54,856 nucleotides of DNA from Streptomyces sp. sk2.1 (lineage in GTDB: Bacteria; Actinomycetota; Actinomycetes; Streptomycetales; Streptomycetaceae). Under the pieces are notes generated by a model. The model made no database searches and was not told where the DNA came from. It saw only the letters and a program-made list of their open reading frames with translations. The position numbers and the translations under genes are program-made. The stretch is taken from assembly GCF_008120935.1 (NCBI RefSeq), contig NZ_RDBO01000077.1, forward strand, positions 18,402 through 73,257, given 5' to 3'. Position 1 is the stretch's first letter, and each line of letters opens with the position of its first letter. Of this stretch, positions 16,350 through 27,829 are shown piece by piece.

Positions 16350-18010
16350 GCGCAACAGCTGTCCACAACCTGTGGACGACGGCGGGAGGGGTGACGACGG
16401 CGGCCCCGGGCGAAAGGTTCGAGGCGCCGGTCATCGAGTACACCCAGCTGATGCCGGTCCTCATCGTGATCGGTGTGGCCGTGGTGGGCGTGCTCGTCGA
16501 GGCCTTCGTGCCGCGCCGGGCCCGCCACTACACCCAGGTCTTCCTGACGGTCGTCGCCCTGGCCGCCGCGTTCGCCGCGGTCGTCGGCCTGGCCGCCGGA
16601 GGATACGCCACGACGAAGGCCCACATCGCCGCGATGGGCGCCATCGCGATCGACGGGCCGACGCTGTTCCTGCAGGGCACCATCCTGCTGACGTCGCTGG
16701 TCGCCGTCTTCACCTTCGCCGAGCGCCGCCTCGACCCGGTCGCGCACGGCAACCGGGTGGACTCCTTCGCCGCCCAGGCAGCCTCGGTCCCCGGCAGCGA
16801 CAGCGAGAAGGCCGCGGTCAAGGCCGGGTTCACCACCACCGAGGTCTTCCCGCTGGTCCTGTTCTCGGTGGCCGGCATGCTGGTCTTCCCGGCGGCCAAC
16901 GACCTGCTGACGCTCTTCGTGGCCCTGGAGGTCTTCTCCCTCCCGCTCTACCTCCTGTGCGCCGTCGCCCGCCGCAAGCGGCTGATGTCGCAGGAGGCCG
17001 CGGTGAAGTACTTCCTGCTCGGCGCGTTCTCCTCGGCGTTCCTGCTCTTCGGGATCGCCCTGCTCTACGGGTACGCGGGCTCCGTCTCGTACGCGCGCAT
17101 CGCCCAGGTGATCGACGGTTCGGTCACCCAGGTCGACCCGGCGCTCGCCGACACCATGGGCAACGACGCGCTGCTCCTGATCGGCGGCGCGATGATCCTG
17201 ACCGGCCTGCTCTTCAAGGTCGGCGCCGTCCCGTTCCACATGTGGACCCCGGACGTCTACCAGGGCGCCCCGACCCCGGTCACCGGCTTCATGGCCGCGG
17301 CCACCAAGGTCGCCGCGTTCGGCGCGCTGCTGCGCCTGCTGTACGTGGTGCTGCCGGGGCTCGCCTGGGACTGGCGCCCGGTGATGTGGGGCGTCGCGAT
17401 CGTCACGATGCTGGGCGGTGCGATCGTCGCCATCACCCAGACCGACATCAAGCGGCTGCTCGCCTACTCCTCGATCGCCCACGCCGGCTTCATCCTCGCC
17501 GGTGTGATCGCCACGACCCCGGACGGCATCTCGTCGGTCCTCTTCTACCTGGGCGCGTACTCCTTCGTGACGGTCGGCGCGTTCGCCGTCGTCACCCTGG
17601 TCCGCGACGCGGGCGGCGAGGCCACGCACCTGTCGAAGTGGGCCGGGCTCGGCCGCCGCTCGCCGCTGGTCGCCGCGGTCTTCGCGGTGTTCCTGCTGGC
17701 CTTCGCCGGCATCCCGCTCACCTCCGGCTTCTCCGGGAAGTTCGCCGTCTTCAAGGCGGCGGCGGACGGCGGGGCGAGCGGCCTGGTCGTGGTCGGTGTG
17801 ATCTCCTCGGCCATCGCCGCGTTCTTCTACATCCGGGTCATCGTGCTGATGTTCTTCAGCGAGCCGAAGGCGGACGGCCCCACGGTCGCCGTCCCGTCCC
17901 CGCTGACGATGACGACGATCGCGGTCGGCGTCGCCGTCACCCTGGTGCTGGGCCTGGCCCCGCAGTACTTCCTGGACCTGGCGAGCCAGGCGGGAGTCTT
18001 CGTGCGGTAG
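16346..18010 (+). CDS. nuoN: NADH-quinone oxidoreductase subunit N (antiporter-like)
   Basis: 554 residues. The GTG start overlaps the nuoM stop (GTGA). The conserved helix-5 Glu is in FVALEVFSLPLYLL, and KVGAVPFHMWTPDVYQGAPTP is the family signature around the broken helix 7. It is the last gene of the operon and the antiporter-like subunit closest to NuoK. A long hairpin follows 20 bp after the stop. Confidence 0.97.
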   Translation: MSATAVHNLWTTAGGVTTAAPGERFEAPVIEYTQLMPVLIVIGVAVVGVLVEAFVPRRARHYTQVFLTVVALAAAFAAVVGLAAGGYATTKAHIAAMGAIAIDGPTLFLQGTILLTSLVAVFTFAERRLDPVAHGNRVDSFAAQAASVPGSDSEKAAVKAGFTTTEVFPLVLFSVAGMLVFPAANDLLTLFVALEVFSLPLYLLCAVARRKRLMSQEAAVKYFLLGAFSSAFLLFGIALLYGYAGSVSYARIAQVIDGSVTQVDPALADTMGNDALLLIGGAMILTGLLFKVGAVPFHMWTPDVYQGAPTPVTGFMAAATKVAAFGALLRLLYVVLPGLAWDWRPVMWGVAIVTMLGGAIVAITQTDIKRLLAYSSIAHAGFILAGVIATTPDGISSVLFYLGAYSFVTVGAFAVVTLVRDAGGEATHLSKWAGLGRRSPLVAAVFAVFLLAFAGIPLTSGFSGKFAVFKAAADGGASGLVVVGVISSAIAAFFYIRVIVLMFFSEPKADGPTVAVPSPLTMTTIAVGVAVTLVLGLAPQYFLDLASQAGVFVR

Positions 18011-18030
18011 CACCCCGCGCACAGCAGCGA

Positions 18031-18072
18031 CGACGCCGGACGGGCCCTGGAAGTCAAGCCCGTCCGGCGTTG
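18031..18072 (+). terminator. nuo operon terminator hairpin
   Basis: Thirteen perfect base pairs (18033-18045 with 18058-18070), extended by a G-U and a C-G pair, enclose a 12-nt loop just after nuoN. No T-run follows, as is common for Streptomyces terminators. Confidence 0.8.
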
Positions 18073-18176
18073 TCGTACGCGGCGCCTATCGTGGCAGGGG
18101 ACGGCGGCGGACAGGGACGAGCCGCGACCGGTCCGGGACGGAGCCGGGACAGGACGATGGCACGACGGGCGGGACC

Positions 18177-20162
<1,986 letters not shown>

Positions 20163-20177
<15 letters not shown>

Positions 20178-20206
20178 CCCGAGTACGAGTGACCGAGTGC
20201 GAGTGA
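20163..20206 (+). repeat. 15-bp tandem repeat across the recQ stop codon
   Basis: CCCGAGTACGAGTGA occurs at 20163-20177 and 20178-20192, with a third degenerate 14-bp unit at 20193-20206. Every unit ends in an in-frame TGA-type triplet. It looks like local slippage duplication of the recQ 3' end and does not change the protein. Confidence 0.7.
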
Positions 20207-20216
20207 GCGGTACGGA

Positions 20217-20255
20217 CCGGGCGGCGGGGCGGCCTACCGCGGCTCCGCCGCCCGG
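20217..20255. terminator. shared convergent terminator recQ / Uma2 gene
   Basis: Perfect 11-bp arms (20217-20227 with 20245-20255) span the Uma2 stop codon and follow recQ by 40 bp. The hairpin can act on both converging transcripts. Confidence 0.65.
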
Positions 20256-20842
20256 CGGTGCGCGGTGATCGCGGTGAGGTCGAGGTCGACGGGGAAGGGG
20301 ACGGAGACCTTCATCCGGTCGTGGAAGATACCGGTGGAGGTGTAGGCCCCGGTCGACGGCTCCAGCTCGAAGACGTAGACCACTGCCCGGTCGTCGCGGT
20401 TCTCCACCCGCCAGTAGTGCGGGATCCTCGCCCGGGCGTACTTCACCGGCTTGGTCTCGCGGTCCCGGGTGACGGATTCCTCGGACACGACCTCGATGGC
20501 CAGCAGCACACCGTCCGCGGGGAAGCGGGTCCGGTTCAGGTCCTGGACGATCTCGCCGGCCACGACGATCACATCGGGTTCGGGCCGGTTGTGGCGGTCG
20601 ATGTCGATGGTGAACTCGCGCACGACTTCGAGTTCGTGTGGTGCGCACGACTGCAACTGCCAGGTGAAGAGGTCGACCGCGCGCATGTGGAACATGGTCT
20701 GCGGAGGCCGGTGGACAAGACTTCCGTCGATCAGCTCCGTGTGCGGAGGCAGGTCCGGGAGTGTGTCCAGGTCATCGGCGGTCCAGCCGCCCACGGGCGG
20801 AACCGCCCACCGCGGTCCGGGGGCCTCGGGGTCGGTGTTCAT
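20234..20842 (-). CDS. Uma2-family (PD-(D/E)XK-like) protein
   Basis: 202 residues. The Uma2/DUF820 fold is related to restriction-type endonucleases. The active-site-like pattern is visible as PEPDVIVV (Asp), LLAIEVVSEES (Glu) and KPVKYARARIPHYWRVE (Lys and later acidic residues). Members are abundant in Streptomyces and cyanobacteria; their biological role is largely unproven. The ATG is preceded by GGAAG. A start further upstream at a GTG is possible. Confidence 0.85.
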   Translation of the reverse strand: MNTDPEAPGPRWAVPPVGGWTADDLDTLPDLPPHTELIDGSLVHRPPQTMFHMRAVDLFTWQLQSCAPHELEVVREFTIDIDRHNRPEPDVIVVAGEIVQDLNRTRFPADGVLLAIEVVSEESVTRDRETKPVKYARARIPHYWRVENRDDRAVVYVFELEPSTGAYTSTGIFHDRMKVSVPFPVDLDLTAITAHRRAAEPR

Positions 20843-20869
20843 CGGTGCTTCCACGGCACGGAGTCTCGC

Positions 20870-20908
20870 GGGCCTTCTTCCGTTCCTGTCGGAAACAGAG
20901 GAAGGCCC
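20870..20908 (-). terminator. hairpin after the GPP34 gene
   Basis: GGGCCTTC (20870-20877) pairs with GAAGGCCC (20901-20908), with an inner CTG/CAG extension, in the gap between the GPP34 and Uma2 genes. A likely terminator for the fah-GPP34 transcript. Confidence 0.5.
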
Positions 20909-20970
20909 CCCGAACGTGTGAACGCCCCGTGTGCGGCTGACCGGCAGGTTTCCAGGGGCTGACGGCCCCC

Positions 20971-21657
20971 TCAGTCGTCGCCCGAGCTGCTGTTCGAGCT
21001 GAAGAGCGGCCCGCGGTTCCCGGACGACCGGTCCCGGCGGACGTTCTCGTGCACCGCGTGGGCGGCCCAGTCGTCGTGGGCCAGGTCGCGCATCGCCCAG
21101 CGGTCGCGCAGTCCGCCCCAGCCCGCCTCGGCCGCCAGGTCGACCGCCGAGACCAGCGCGGCCAGGGACCGGCCGCGCGGGTCCGGGAACCTGGCGGCAC
21201 AGGTGGCGGCGAAGCGGTCCCGGATTGCGAGGGACCGGGCCGGGTCCGTCGCCGGGTGGCGCTGGTACGGCAGCAGGCCGAGGAGCCGGTGGGTCTCCCG
21301 GCGCAGGACCGAGCGGCGCACCAGGTGCTCCGTGCACAGCTCCCCGGCGTACCGGCCGGCCTGCCGGACCCAGCGCCGCGCGTCGATCCCGCCGTCCCCG
21401 GGCCTGCCCGCCTCCGGGGCCGACAGGCTTCCCAGCACCTGGGCGAGGAACGGGTCCGGGGGAGCGAGCGGGTCGACCACCCGGATCCACCCGGACCGTT
21501 CGGCGATCCGGCCCTGGAATTCCAGCTCCCGCAGGGCCGCGCCCGCCACCCCGTACTCCAGGAAGCGGTCGCGGCACAGCGATTTGCCGCGCAGCGGGTC
21601 CAGCGCGAGCAGCAGCAGTTCCTCGGGGAGCGTGAGCTCCGGGGCGGGGGACGTCAT
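20971..21657 (-). CDS. GPP34 (GOLPH3-like) family protein
   Basis: 228 residues. The start LTLPEELLLLALDPLRG is the hallmark of the GPP34 family, whose eukaryotic member GOLPH3 binds phosphatidylinositol-4-phosphate at the Golgi. Bacterial members are widespread in Streptomyces without known function. The fold is mostly helical with no signal peptide or membrane segment. Its ATG overlaps the fumarylacetoacetase stop by 4 bp, so the two are co-translated, but no functional link is known. The tail is Ser/Asp-rich. Confidence 0.88.
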   Translation of the reverse strand: MTSPAPELTLPEELLLLALDPLRGKSLCRDRFLEYGVAGAALRELEFQGRIAERSGWIRVVDPLAPPDPFLAQVLGSLSAPEAGRPGDGGIDARRWVRQAGRYAGELCTEHLVRRSVLRRETHRLLGLLPYQRHPATDPARSLAIRDRFAATCAARFPDPRGRSLAALVSAVDLAAEAGWGGLRDRWAMRDLAHDDWAAHAVHENVRRDRSSGNRGPLFSSNSSSGDD

Positions 21658-22883
21658 GACGCGGGCACGATCCGTCCGGTGACCTCGCCGATCCCGACCC
21701 GGGTGCCGTCCGGTCCCGGCGCCCAGGCCGTCATCGTCACGACGTCGCCGTCCTCCAGGAACGTGCGCTTGCCGTCCGGGAGGTCCAGCGGGTCGCGGCC
21801 GTTCCAGGTCAGCTCCAGGAGGGAGCCGCGCTGACCGGGCTCGGCGCCGCTGACCGTGCCGGAGCCGTACAGGTCGCCGGTGCGCAGCGACGCGCCGTTC
21901 ACCGTCATCTGGGCCAGCATCTGGGCCGCCGTCCAGTACATGGTGGCGAACGGCGGCTCGGCGACCACCTGTCCGTTGATCGCGACGGAGATCCGCAGGT
22001 CGAGGCCGCCGTCCTCGTCCTCGTCCGCGTCCTCCAGGTAGGGGAGCAGCGGCAGGTCGCGGGCCGGGGGCGCGATCCGGGCCGACTCCAGCGCCTCCAG
22101 CGGGGTCACCCAGGCCGACACGGACGTGGCGAAGGACTTCCCGAGGAACGGGCCGAGCGGGACGTACTCCCAGGCCTGGATGTCCCGCGCCGACCAGTCG
22201 TTGAGCAGGCAGAGCCCGAAGACGTGGTCGCGGAAGTCGCCGAGCGGGACGGGGGTGCCCTGTTCGGAGCCGACGCCGACGACGAAGCCGACCTCGGCCT
22301 CGATGTCCAGCTTGACGGAGGGGCCGAAGACGGGGGCCGGGTCGGTCGGCGCCTTGCGCTGGCCGGACGGGCGCACCACGTCCGTGCCCGACACGACGAC
22401 GGTGCCGGACCTGCCGTGGTAGCCGATCGGGAGGTGCTTCCAGTTGGGCGTCAGCGCCTCGCCGTTCGGCCGGAAGATCTGTCCGACGTTGGTGGCGTGG
22501 TTCTCGCTGGCGTAGAAGTCGACGTAGTCCGCGACCGCGTAGGACAGGTGCAGCGTCACGGTGTCGAGCGGGTGCAGCAGCGGTTCGATGTCGGCGCGGT
22601 GCGCCGGGACCGTGACCCAGGCGGTCAGGGCCCGCCGGACGTCCCGCCAGGCGGTGCGGCCCGCCGCCAGCAGCGCGGTCAGGTCCGGCCGGGCGAGGAG
22701 TTGCGCGTAGGGCGAGCCGAGCGCGTGCGCGGCGGCTCCGGCATCCAGGACGTGGTTGCCGATGCGGACGCCGACCCGGCGCTCCTCGGGGTGGTCGGGG
22801 GTGGAGAACACTCCGTACGGAAGGTTGTGCGGACCGAAGGGGTCGCCCTCGGCCAGATCGAGCGGGCTGCTCTGCTCGGGCAT
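21654..22883 (-). CDS. fahA: fumarylacetoacetase
   Basis: 409 residues, the normal size. It hydrolyses fumarylacetoacetate to fumarate and acetoacetate, the last step of tyrosine and homogentisate breakdown. The N-terminal SH3-like part is followed by the catalytic domain with DYVDFYASENHATNVG (the Asp and His of the active site), KLDIEAEVGFVVG (metal Glu residues) and NDWSARDIQAWEYVPLGPF (metal Asp). Cytosolic, needs Mg2+ or Ca2+. No hmgA or hppD is visible nearby, so the rest of the pathway must lie elsewhere. Confidence 0.95.
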   Translation of the reverse strand: MPEQSSPLDLAEGDPFGPHNLPYGVFSTPDHPEERRVGVRIGNHVLDAGAAAHALGSPYAQLLARPDLTALLAAGRTAWRDVRRALTAWVTVPAHRADIEPLLHPLDTVTLHLSYAVADYVDFYASENHATNVGQIFRPNGEALTPNWKHLPIGYHGRSGTVVVSGTDVVRPSGQRKAPTDPAPVFGPSVKLDIEAEVGFVVGVGSEQGTPVPLGDFRDHVFGLCLLNDWSARDIQAWEYVPLGPFLGKSFATSVSAWVTPLEALESARIAPPARDLPLLPYLEDADEDEDGGLDLRISVAINGQVVAEPPFATMYWTAAQMLAQMTVNGASLRTGDLYGSGTVSGAEPGQRGSLLELTWNGRDPLDLPDGKRTFLEDGDVVTMTAWAPGPDGTRVGIGEVTGRIVPAS

Positions 22884-23006
22884 GTGTTGCTGCCTCGCTT
22901 TCCAGGTCGCTTGGGGGACACGTTACGTGGGTGCCGCCACCCGACGGGAGTGCCCCAACCGCCCCTGATGCCCGGAAAGTTCCGCGTTGCCCCTCCCGGC
23001 AGGCTC

Positions 23007-25001
23007 TCAGCCGGCCGTGCGCGGGATCCGCTTCTCCCAGGTGCGGTGGAAGACCACCTCACCGCCCTCCTTGCACATCACCTCGTTGGACGTGATGAAG
23101 TCGGTGGCGTCCGCGCCGGTCTCGGAACGGGTCTCGATCCGCACGTCCCAGGCCATCTCCGGCCGGTGCAGCCGGATCGCCCAGTCGGAGCGGGCGTGTG
23201 CGGTGAGCGGGTCGTCCTCCCGGATCGTGTACGTCTCCAGGGCGTCCTCGGTGAACTCCAGGCCGTCCGGGTAGATGCGGGTGCCGCCGTAGCGCGGGTC
23301 CACCTCCAGCCGCCACTCGCCCTTGGCGACGTCGCGGACCACCAGCCGCTCGGGGCGCTGTTCGTCGAGCGTCACCGGGTGGACGACGCCGAGCGGCTCC
23401 GACTGCTCCGGGGGCTCGAAGCGGATGTTCGGGTCCTGGATGTGGCGGCGCACCGGCAGTTCGAGGAGGCTGCCCTCGGCGTCCAGGGTGAATCCGGCCG
23501 ATCCGGCCTGCGGCCAGATCCACGGCCAGTACGAGGAGGAGACCGCGAGCCTGATCCGGTGGCCGGGCGGGAAGGCGTGCCCGATGGCGTTCAGTTCGAA
23601 GGTCACGTCCTCGGCGGCGCCGACCGGCCAGTCGTCGGCGCGGTCGCGGCCGTGCCGGGCGGCCAGGTTGAGCGCGCCCCGGGTGACCAGGGTGGAGGAG
23701 CCGTCCGGCGCCACGTCGCAGAGCCGGGCGATCGCCTGGCCGCGCGGGGCCTCCATCCGGATGCGCAGCTTCACCCGGGGGCGGCCCAGGATCTCGATCG
23801 GCTCGCCCTCGACGGGGAACTCGAAGCAGACCGACTTGGCGTCCTCGTCGCGCTGGTCGGGCGGCAGGTCGGCGTCGTTGCCGAACGGGAAGAAGCGTCC
23901 GGCGTCCAGTCCGGTCTGCTGCGGCGAGTCGACGATCCGCGGTCCGCCCCGGAAGGCGTACGCGATCGGCGTGACGTTCGGCGACGGCCAGCGGGTCTCG
24001 CCCGCCCAGCGCCCCGGCAGCGTCTCGTACACGGTGGCGGGGCGGTGCGAGTCGCTGATCCAGGCCCGCAGCAGCGGTTCGGACATGACGCCGGTGTCCT
24101 CGTCCTTGAGGTGCTGGTCCCACCAGCGCAGCGTCTCCTGGAGGAAGCCGATCGACGGGCCCGGCGGCAGCCCGCGGTCCGGGTACTGGTGCGACCAGGG
24201 CCCGATCAGCCCGCGCACCCGGTCCGGGTCGAGGTGCTCGACGAGCCGCAGGACGGTGTCGCGGTACGGGTCGTGCCAGCCGCCCACCGCGAGGACGTTC
24301 GCCCGGATCGCGGAGTAGTCCTCGCAGACGCTGCCGTGCTTCCAGTAGTCGTCGCGGGTCTGGTGGGCCAGCCAGGTGTGGACGAAGGGCTCGACGGAGG
24401 CCAGCCGTCCGCGCCACATGTCCTTCCAGTCCTCGCCGACCTGCGCCGGGTCCGGCGGCCGGGCGACGAAGGCCAGCATGGTGGCCGCCCAGGCGTGCAT
24501 GTCGACGGCGAGCACCGAGCCGCCCATGTAGTGGACGTCGTTGTCGTAGCGGTCGTCGGTCGAGCAGACGGTCACGACCGCCTTCAGCGGTTCGGGGGCC
24601 AGTGCGGCGATCTGGAGCGAGTTGAAGCCGCCCCACGAGATGCCGAACATGCCGACCCGGCCGGAGCACCAGTCCTGCCGGGCCAGCCAGTGCACGACCT
24701 CGACGCCGTCGGCCAGTTCCGTCGCGTCGTACTCGTCGCCCGGCAGGCCCTCGCTGTTGCCGTGTCCGCGCACGTCCACCCGGACGGAGGCGTAGCCGTG
24801 GCCCGCGTACCAGGGGTGGCGCTGCCAGTCGCGCGGCGCGGTCCAGTCGCTCAGCCGGTACGGCAGGTATTCGAGGAGCGCGGGCACCGGCTCGTCGGTG
24901 ACGGGCCGCCAGATCCGGGCGTACAGCCGGGTGCCGTCCGGCAGCGGGATGCGGACGTCCTCATGGGTGGTGTCGTACGGGAACGTGGTGCGGATGTGCA
25001 T
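23007..25001 (-). CDS. CocE/NonD-family hydrolase (X-Pro dipeptidyl-peptidase S15 type)
   Basis: 664 residues. The alpha/beta-hydrolase domain has nucleophile Ser122 in GMFGISWGG, an acidic residue in VGGWHDPY and a likely His in GPWSHQYPD. A C-terminal jelly-roll domain typical of S15/cocaine esterase proteins follows. No signal peptide, so the substrate is cytosolic. It starts 9 bp after the peptide transporter stop with GAGGTGA as ribosome site, so the two are surely one operon. This favours a peptidase-like role on imported peptides over an ester substrate, an inference from context only. Confidence 0.88.
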   Translation of the reverse strand: MHIRTTFPYDTTHEDVRIPLPDGTRLYARIWRPVTDEPVPALLEYLPYRLSDWTAPRDWQRHPWYAGHGYASVRVDVRGHGNSEGLPGDEYDATELADGVEVVHWLARQDWCSGRVGMFGISWGGFNSLQIAALAPEPLKAVVTVCSTDDRYDNDVHYMGGSVLAVDMHAWAATMLAFVARPPDPAQVGEDWKDMWRGRLASVEPFVHTWLAHQTRDDYWKHGSVCEDYSAIRANVLAVGGWHDPYRDTVLRLVEHLDPDRVRGLIGPWSHQYPDRGLPPGPSIGFLQETLRWWDQHLKDEDTGVMSEPLLRAWISDSHRPATVYETLPGRWAGETRWPSPNVTPIAYAFRGGPRIVDSPQQTGLDAGRFFPFGNDADLPPDQRDEDAKSVCFEFPVEGEPIEILGRPRVKLRIRMEAPRGQAIARLCDVAPDGSSTLVTRGALNLAARHGRDRADDWPVGAAEDVTFELNAIGHAFPPGHRIRLAVSSSYWPWIWPQAGSAGFTLDAEGSLLELPVRRHIQDPNIRFEPPEQSEPLGVVHPVTLDEQRPERLVVRDVAKGEWRLEVDPRYGGTRIYPDGLEFTEDALETYTIREDDPLTAHARSDWAIRLHRPEMAWDVRIETRSETGADATDFITSNEVMCKEGGEVVFHRTWEKRIPRTAG

Positions 25002-25010
25002 GGCGTCACC

Positions 25011-26510
25011 TCAGTGGACGGGGTGCATGGTGCGCTTGAGCCAGGGCGCGGCGGCGATGACGGCCAGACCGGCCACCACCGCGATCGCGCCGTTGACACC
25101 GAAGTAGGCGGGGTTGGAGACCTCTCCGTACAACTTCACGACCTGGGCCTGGATGCCGTTGGCGAGGGCCAGCGAGAGGAACCAGAGCGCCATCGTCTGG
25201 CTGGCGAACGCCTTGGGGGCGAGCTTGGTGGTCGCGGACATGCCGGAGGTCTCCAGCAGGATGTCGCCGAGACCGAGCAGCAGGTAGGAGCCGACGATCC
25301 ACCAGGCGGCCATCCGGTACGTGTCGCCGGAGTGCCCGGAGGTCGGCAGCACCATCAGCAGGAAGGACAGCCCGCCGAGGATCACCCCGAGGGCGATCTT
25401 GTTGGAGACGTGCGGCTGGCGCGGTCCCATCCGGGCCCAGACCGCGGCGACCACCGGGGCGAGCGCGACCTCGAAGGCGCCGAGCGCGGAGGCGTACCAG
25501 CTCGCCGGGAAGTGGAAGCCGAGGATCTCGGTGCGGGCGTTGGTCGACGCGAGCAGCATCATCGTCGAGTACGCCTGGAACAGGATGAAGTTGAAGACGA
25601 CGGAGGCCAGGAACAGCACCACGTACGGGCGCAGCCTGCCGCGCTCCTCGCCGGTGACCCGGGGGCTGCGGAACATCACCACGAAGTACACGACCGGCGC
25701 GATCACCGAGACGAGGGTGAGCAGGTCCACGAAGCGGTCCATGGTCAGCCACCCCGTCAGGGCCAGGACGGTGGCGAGGACGGCGACCACGACGGCGCCG
25801 GCGACGATCAGCCGGACGGCGCGGCGCATGGGTGCCGGTGCCAGCGCGAATTCGGCACTGTGCCTTCGCCCGGCCAGGTGACGCCGGCCCAGTACGTACT
25901 GGGCGAGGCCGAGGGTCATGCCGAAGGCGGCGGCCGAGAAGCCCCAGTGCCAGCTCGCGTGGTCCCCGAGCCAGCCGGTGATCAGCGGGCCGAGGAACGC
26001 CCCGATGTTGATGCCCATGTAGTAGAGGGCGAAGCCCGCGTCGCGGCGCTCGTCGTCGGTGCGGTAGAGCTTGCCGACCATGGTGGCCACATTGGGCTTG
26101 AGCAGGCCGGTGCCGGCGCTGATCAGGCCGAGGCCGATCCAGGTCATCGCGTCGGTGGGCACCGCCATGGCGTAATGCCCGCAGGCGATGAGGATGCCGC
26201 CGTACAGGACGGCGCGGTACGAGCCGAGCATCCGGTCGGCCAGCCAGCCGCCCGCCACGGAGACCAGGTAGACCAGGGTTCCGTAGGCCGCCGAGACGGA
26301 CGCGGCGGTGCCCGGCTCCATGCCCATGCCGCCGTGGGCGACCGTGTCGGCGAAGTAGAGGACCAGGATCGCCTGCATGCCGAGGAACGAGAACCGTTCC
26401 CAGACCTCCAGGCCGGACAGGGTCATCAGCCCCCGAGGCTGGCCGAAAAAAGCCTGGTCATCACCCGGGGGAGGTTGAGTCGATTCGGTGTCTGCGGCCG
26501 CGTTGGACAA
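25011..26510 (-). CDS. POT/PTR-family peptide:proton symporter
   Basis: 499 residues with about 12-14 membrane helices. The proton-coupling signature ExxER is present as LEVWERFSFLGMQ in the first helix, and the PTR2 signature as FALYYMGINIGAFLGPLITG. It would import di- and tripeptides across the cytoplasmic membrane. The TTG start at 26510 is chosen because AGGAG lies 8 nt upstream on the minus strand, and the product then has a short cytosolic N-terminus before helix 1. Next gene in the operon is the S15-type hydrolase. Confidence 0.9.
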   Translation of the reverse strand: MSNAAADTESTQPPPGDDQAFFGQPRGLMTLSGLEVWERFSFLGMQAILVLYFADTVAHGGMGMEPGTAASVSAAYGTLVYLVSVAGGWLADRMLGSYRAVLYGGILIACGHYAMAVPTDAMTWIGLGLISAGTGLLKPNVATMVGKLYRTDDERRDAGFALYYMGINIGAFLGPLITGWLGDHASWHWGFSAAAFGMTLGLAQYVLGRRHLAGRRHSAEFALAPAPMRRAVRLIVAGAVVVAVLATVLALTGWLTMDRFVDLLTLVSVIAPVVYFVVMFRSPRVTGEERGRLRPYVVLFLASVVFNFILFQAYSTMMLLASTNARTEILGFHFPASWYASALGAFEVALAPVVAAVWARMGPRQPHVSNKIALGVILGGLSFLLMVLPTSGHSGDTYRMAAWWIVGSYLLLGLGDILLETSGMSATTKLAPKAFASQTMALWFLSLALANGIQAQVVKLYGEVSNPAYFGVNGAIAVVAGLAVIAAAPWLKRTMHPVH

Positions 26511-26666
26511 AGGGGATACTCCTGATCGTACGAGCTGATCACGAACATACCGGCGGTGGCGGGAAGGCGCCCACGGTGATCCAAAGCGGACCGGATACGC
26601 TGACTTGAGTGATGGCAGCGACACATCGACATTCCGTGTGATCGTCAGCAGACAGGAGATCCCCTC

Positions 26667-27677
26667 GTGACCGTCGTCGGGCCGTTCGGACTGAGCGTGC
26701 GGGACCATGCTCTTGAGGCCGATGTCCAGGCCGGTTTGGCTGCCGTCGAGGCCGGGCTGCTCGACGTCACCAAGAGCGACGTGCCCTTCATCACGGAGGC
26801 CGCACAGCATCTCGTCCGAGCCGGAGGCAAGCGTTTCAGGCCACTGCTGGCGATACTGGCGGCCCGGTTCGGCGACCCCGACGCGCCGGGCGTGGTGCCC
26901 GCCGCCGTCGTCGTCGAGCTGACGCACCTCGCGACGCTCTACCACGACGACGTGATGGACGAGGCGGACGTGCGCCGCGGCGTCGACAGCGCCAACAGCC
27001 GCTGGGGCAACTCGGTGGCCGTCCTGACCGGCGACTTCCTCTTCGCCCGCGCCTCGCACATACTGGCCGACCTCGGTCCGGAGGCCGTCCACATCCAGGC
27101 GGAGGCGTTCGAGCGGCTGGTCACCGGCCAGATCCTGGAGACCGCGGGTCCCGCGGAGGGCCGCGACCCGATCGAGCACTACCTGGAGGTGCTGCGCGGC
27201 AAGACCGGCTCGCTGATCGCGGTGGCCTGCCGGTTCGGCGCGATGATGGCCGGTGCGCACGAGTCGGCCGTCGACATCCTCACCCAGTACGGCGAGCGGC
27301 TCGGTGTCGCCTTCCAGCTGGCCGACGACGTGCTCGACATCGCGTCCGACTCCCACGAGTCCGGCAAGACCCCGGGCACCGACCTGCGCGAGGGCATCCC
27401 GACCCTTCCCGTGCTGTACCTGCGGGCACGGGCGGCGGCCGAGGGCCGGCCGGAGGACCTGGAGCTCGTCGCGCTGCTGGACGGCGGCCTGGAGGACGAC
27501 GACCGGCACGCCGAGGCGCTGCGCAGGCTGCGCGTCCACCCGGCGCTGGAGCAGGCCAAGCGGGACACCATCCGGTACGCGGAGGAGGCGCGGGCGACGC
27601 TGGCGCCGCTGCCCGAGGGCCACGCGAAGGCCGCGCTGGAGGAGCTGTGCGACGCGGTGGTGCACCGGGCGGGCTGA
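26667..27677 (+). CDS. long-chain (E)-polyprenyl diphosphate synthase
   Basis: 336 residues. An all-alpha prenyltransferase that extends allylic diphosphates with isopentenyl diphosphate, most likely making the menaquinone side chain used by complex I. The first Asp-rich motif DDVMD is at 94-98 and the second appears as LADDVLDIASD. The small residues before the first motif fit a long product, but exact chain length cannot be read. The GTG start follows AGGAG by 8 nt. It is divergent from the peptide transporter across 156 bp. Confidence 0.93.
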   Translation: MTVVGPFGLSVRDHALEADVQAGLAAVEAGLLDVTKSDVPFITEAAQHLVRAGGKRFRPLLAILAARFGDPDAPGVVPAAVVVELTHLATLYHDDVMDEADVRRGVDSANSRWGNSVAVLTGDFLFARASHILADLGPEAVHIQAEAFERLVTGQILETAGPAEGRDPIEHYLEVLRGKTGSLIAVACRFGAMMAGAHESAVDILTQYGERLGVAFQLADDVLDIASDSHESGKTPGTDLREGIPTLPVLYLRARAAAEGRPEDLELVALLDGGLEDDDRHAEALRRLRVHPALEQAKRDTIRYAEEARATLAPLPEGHAKAALEELCDAVVHRAG

Positions 27678-27740
27678 GCGCCGGCCGGGTCGGCTGCGGG
27701 GGCGCGGCGACCGCGCCCGCCCAACTCCCCCCGCAGCACG

Positions 27741-27761
27741 CCCCCTACGGGACGGAGGGGG
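27741..27761 (+). terminator. small hairpin after polyprenyl synthase
   Basis: CCCCCT (27741-27746) pairs with AGGGGG (27756-27761) over a 9-nt loop. A weak but plausible terminator between the synthase and the LolA-like gene. Confidence 0.4.
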
Positions 27762-27829
27762 TCGGGCCCGCGCGGTGTCATACCGAAGAGGTAGGCGGAG
27801 TTGCTCCCGCGGGCTGACGCTTTCGGGTC

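Noticed and set aside
22224..26525. A 1433-codon open frame on the plus strand opposite fahA, the CocE gene and the peptide transporter
   Set aside because: It is a GC-bias shadow: composition is Val/Gly/Arg/Asp-rich with no domain, while the minus-strand frames encode recognised families with normal codon bias.
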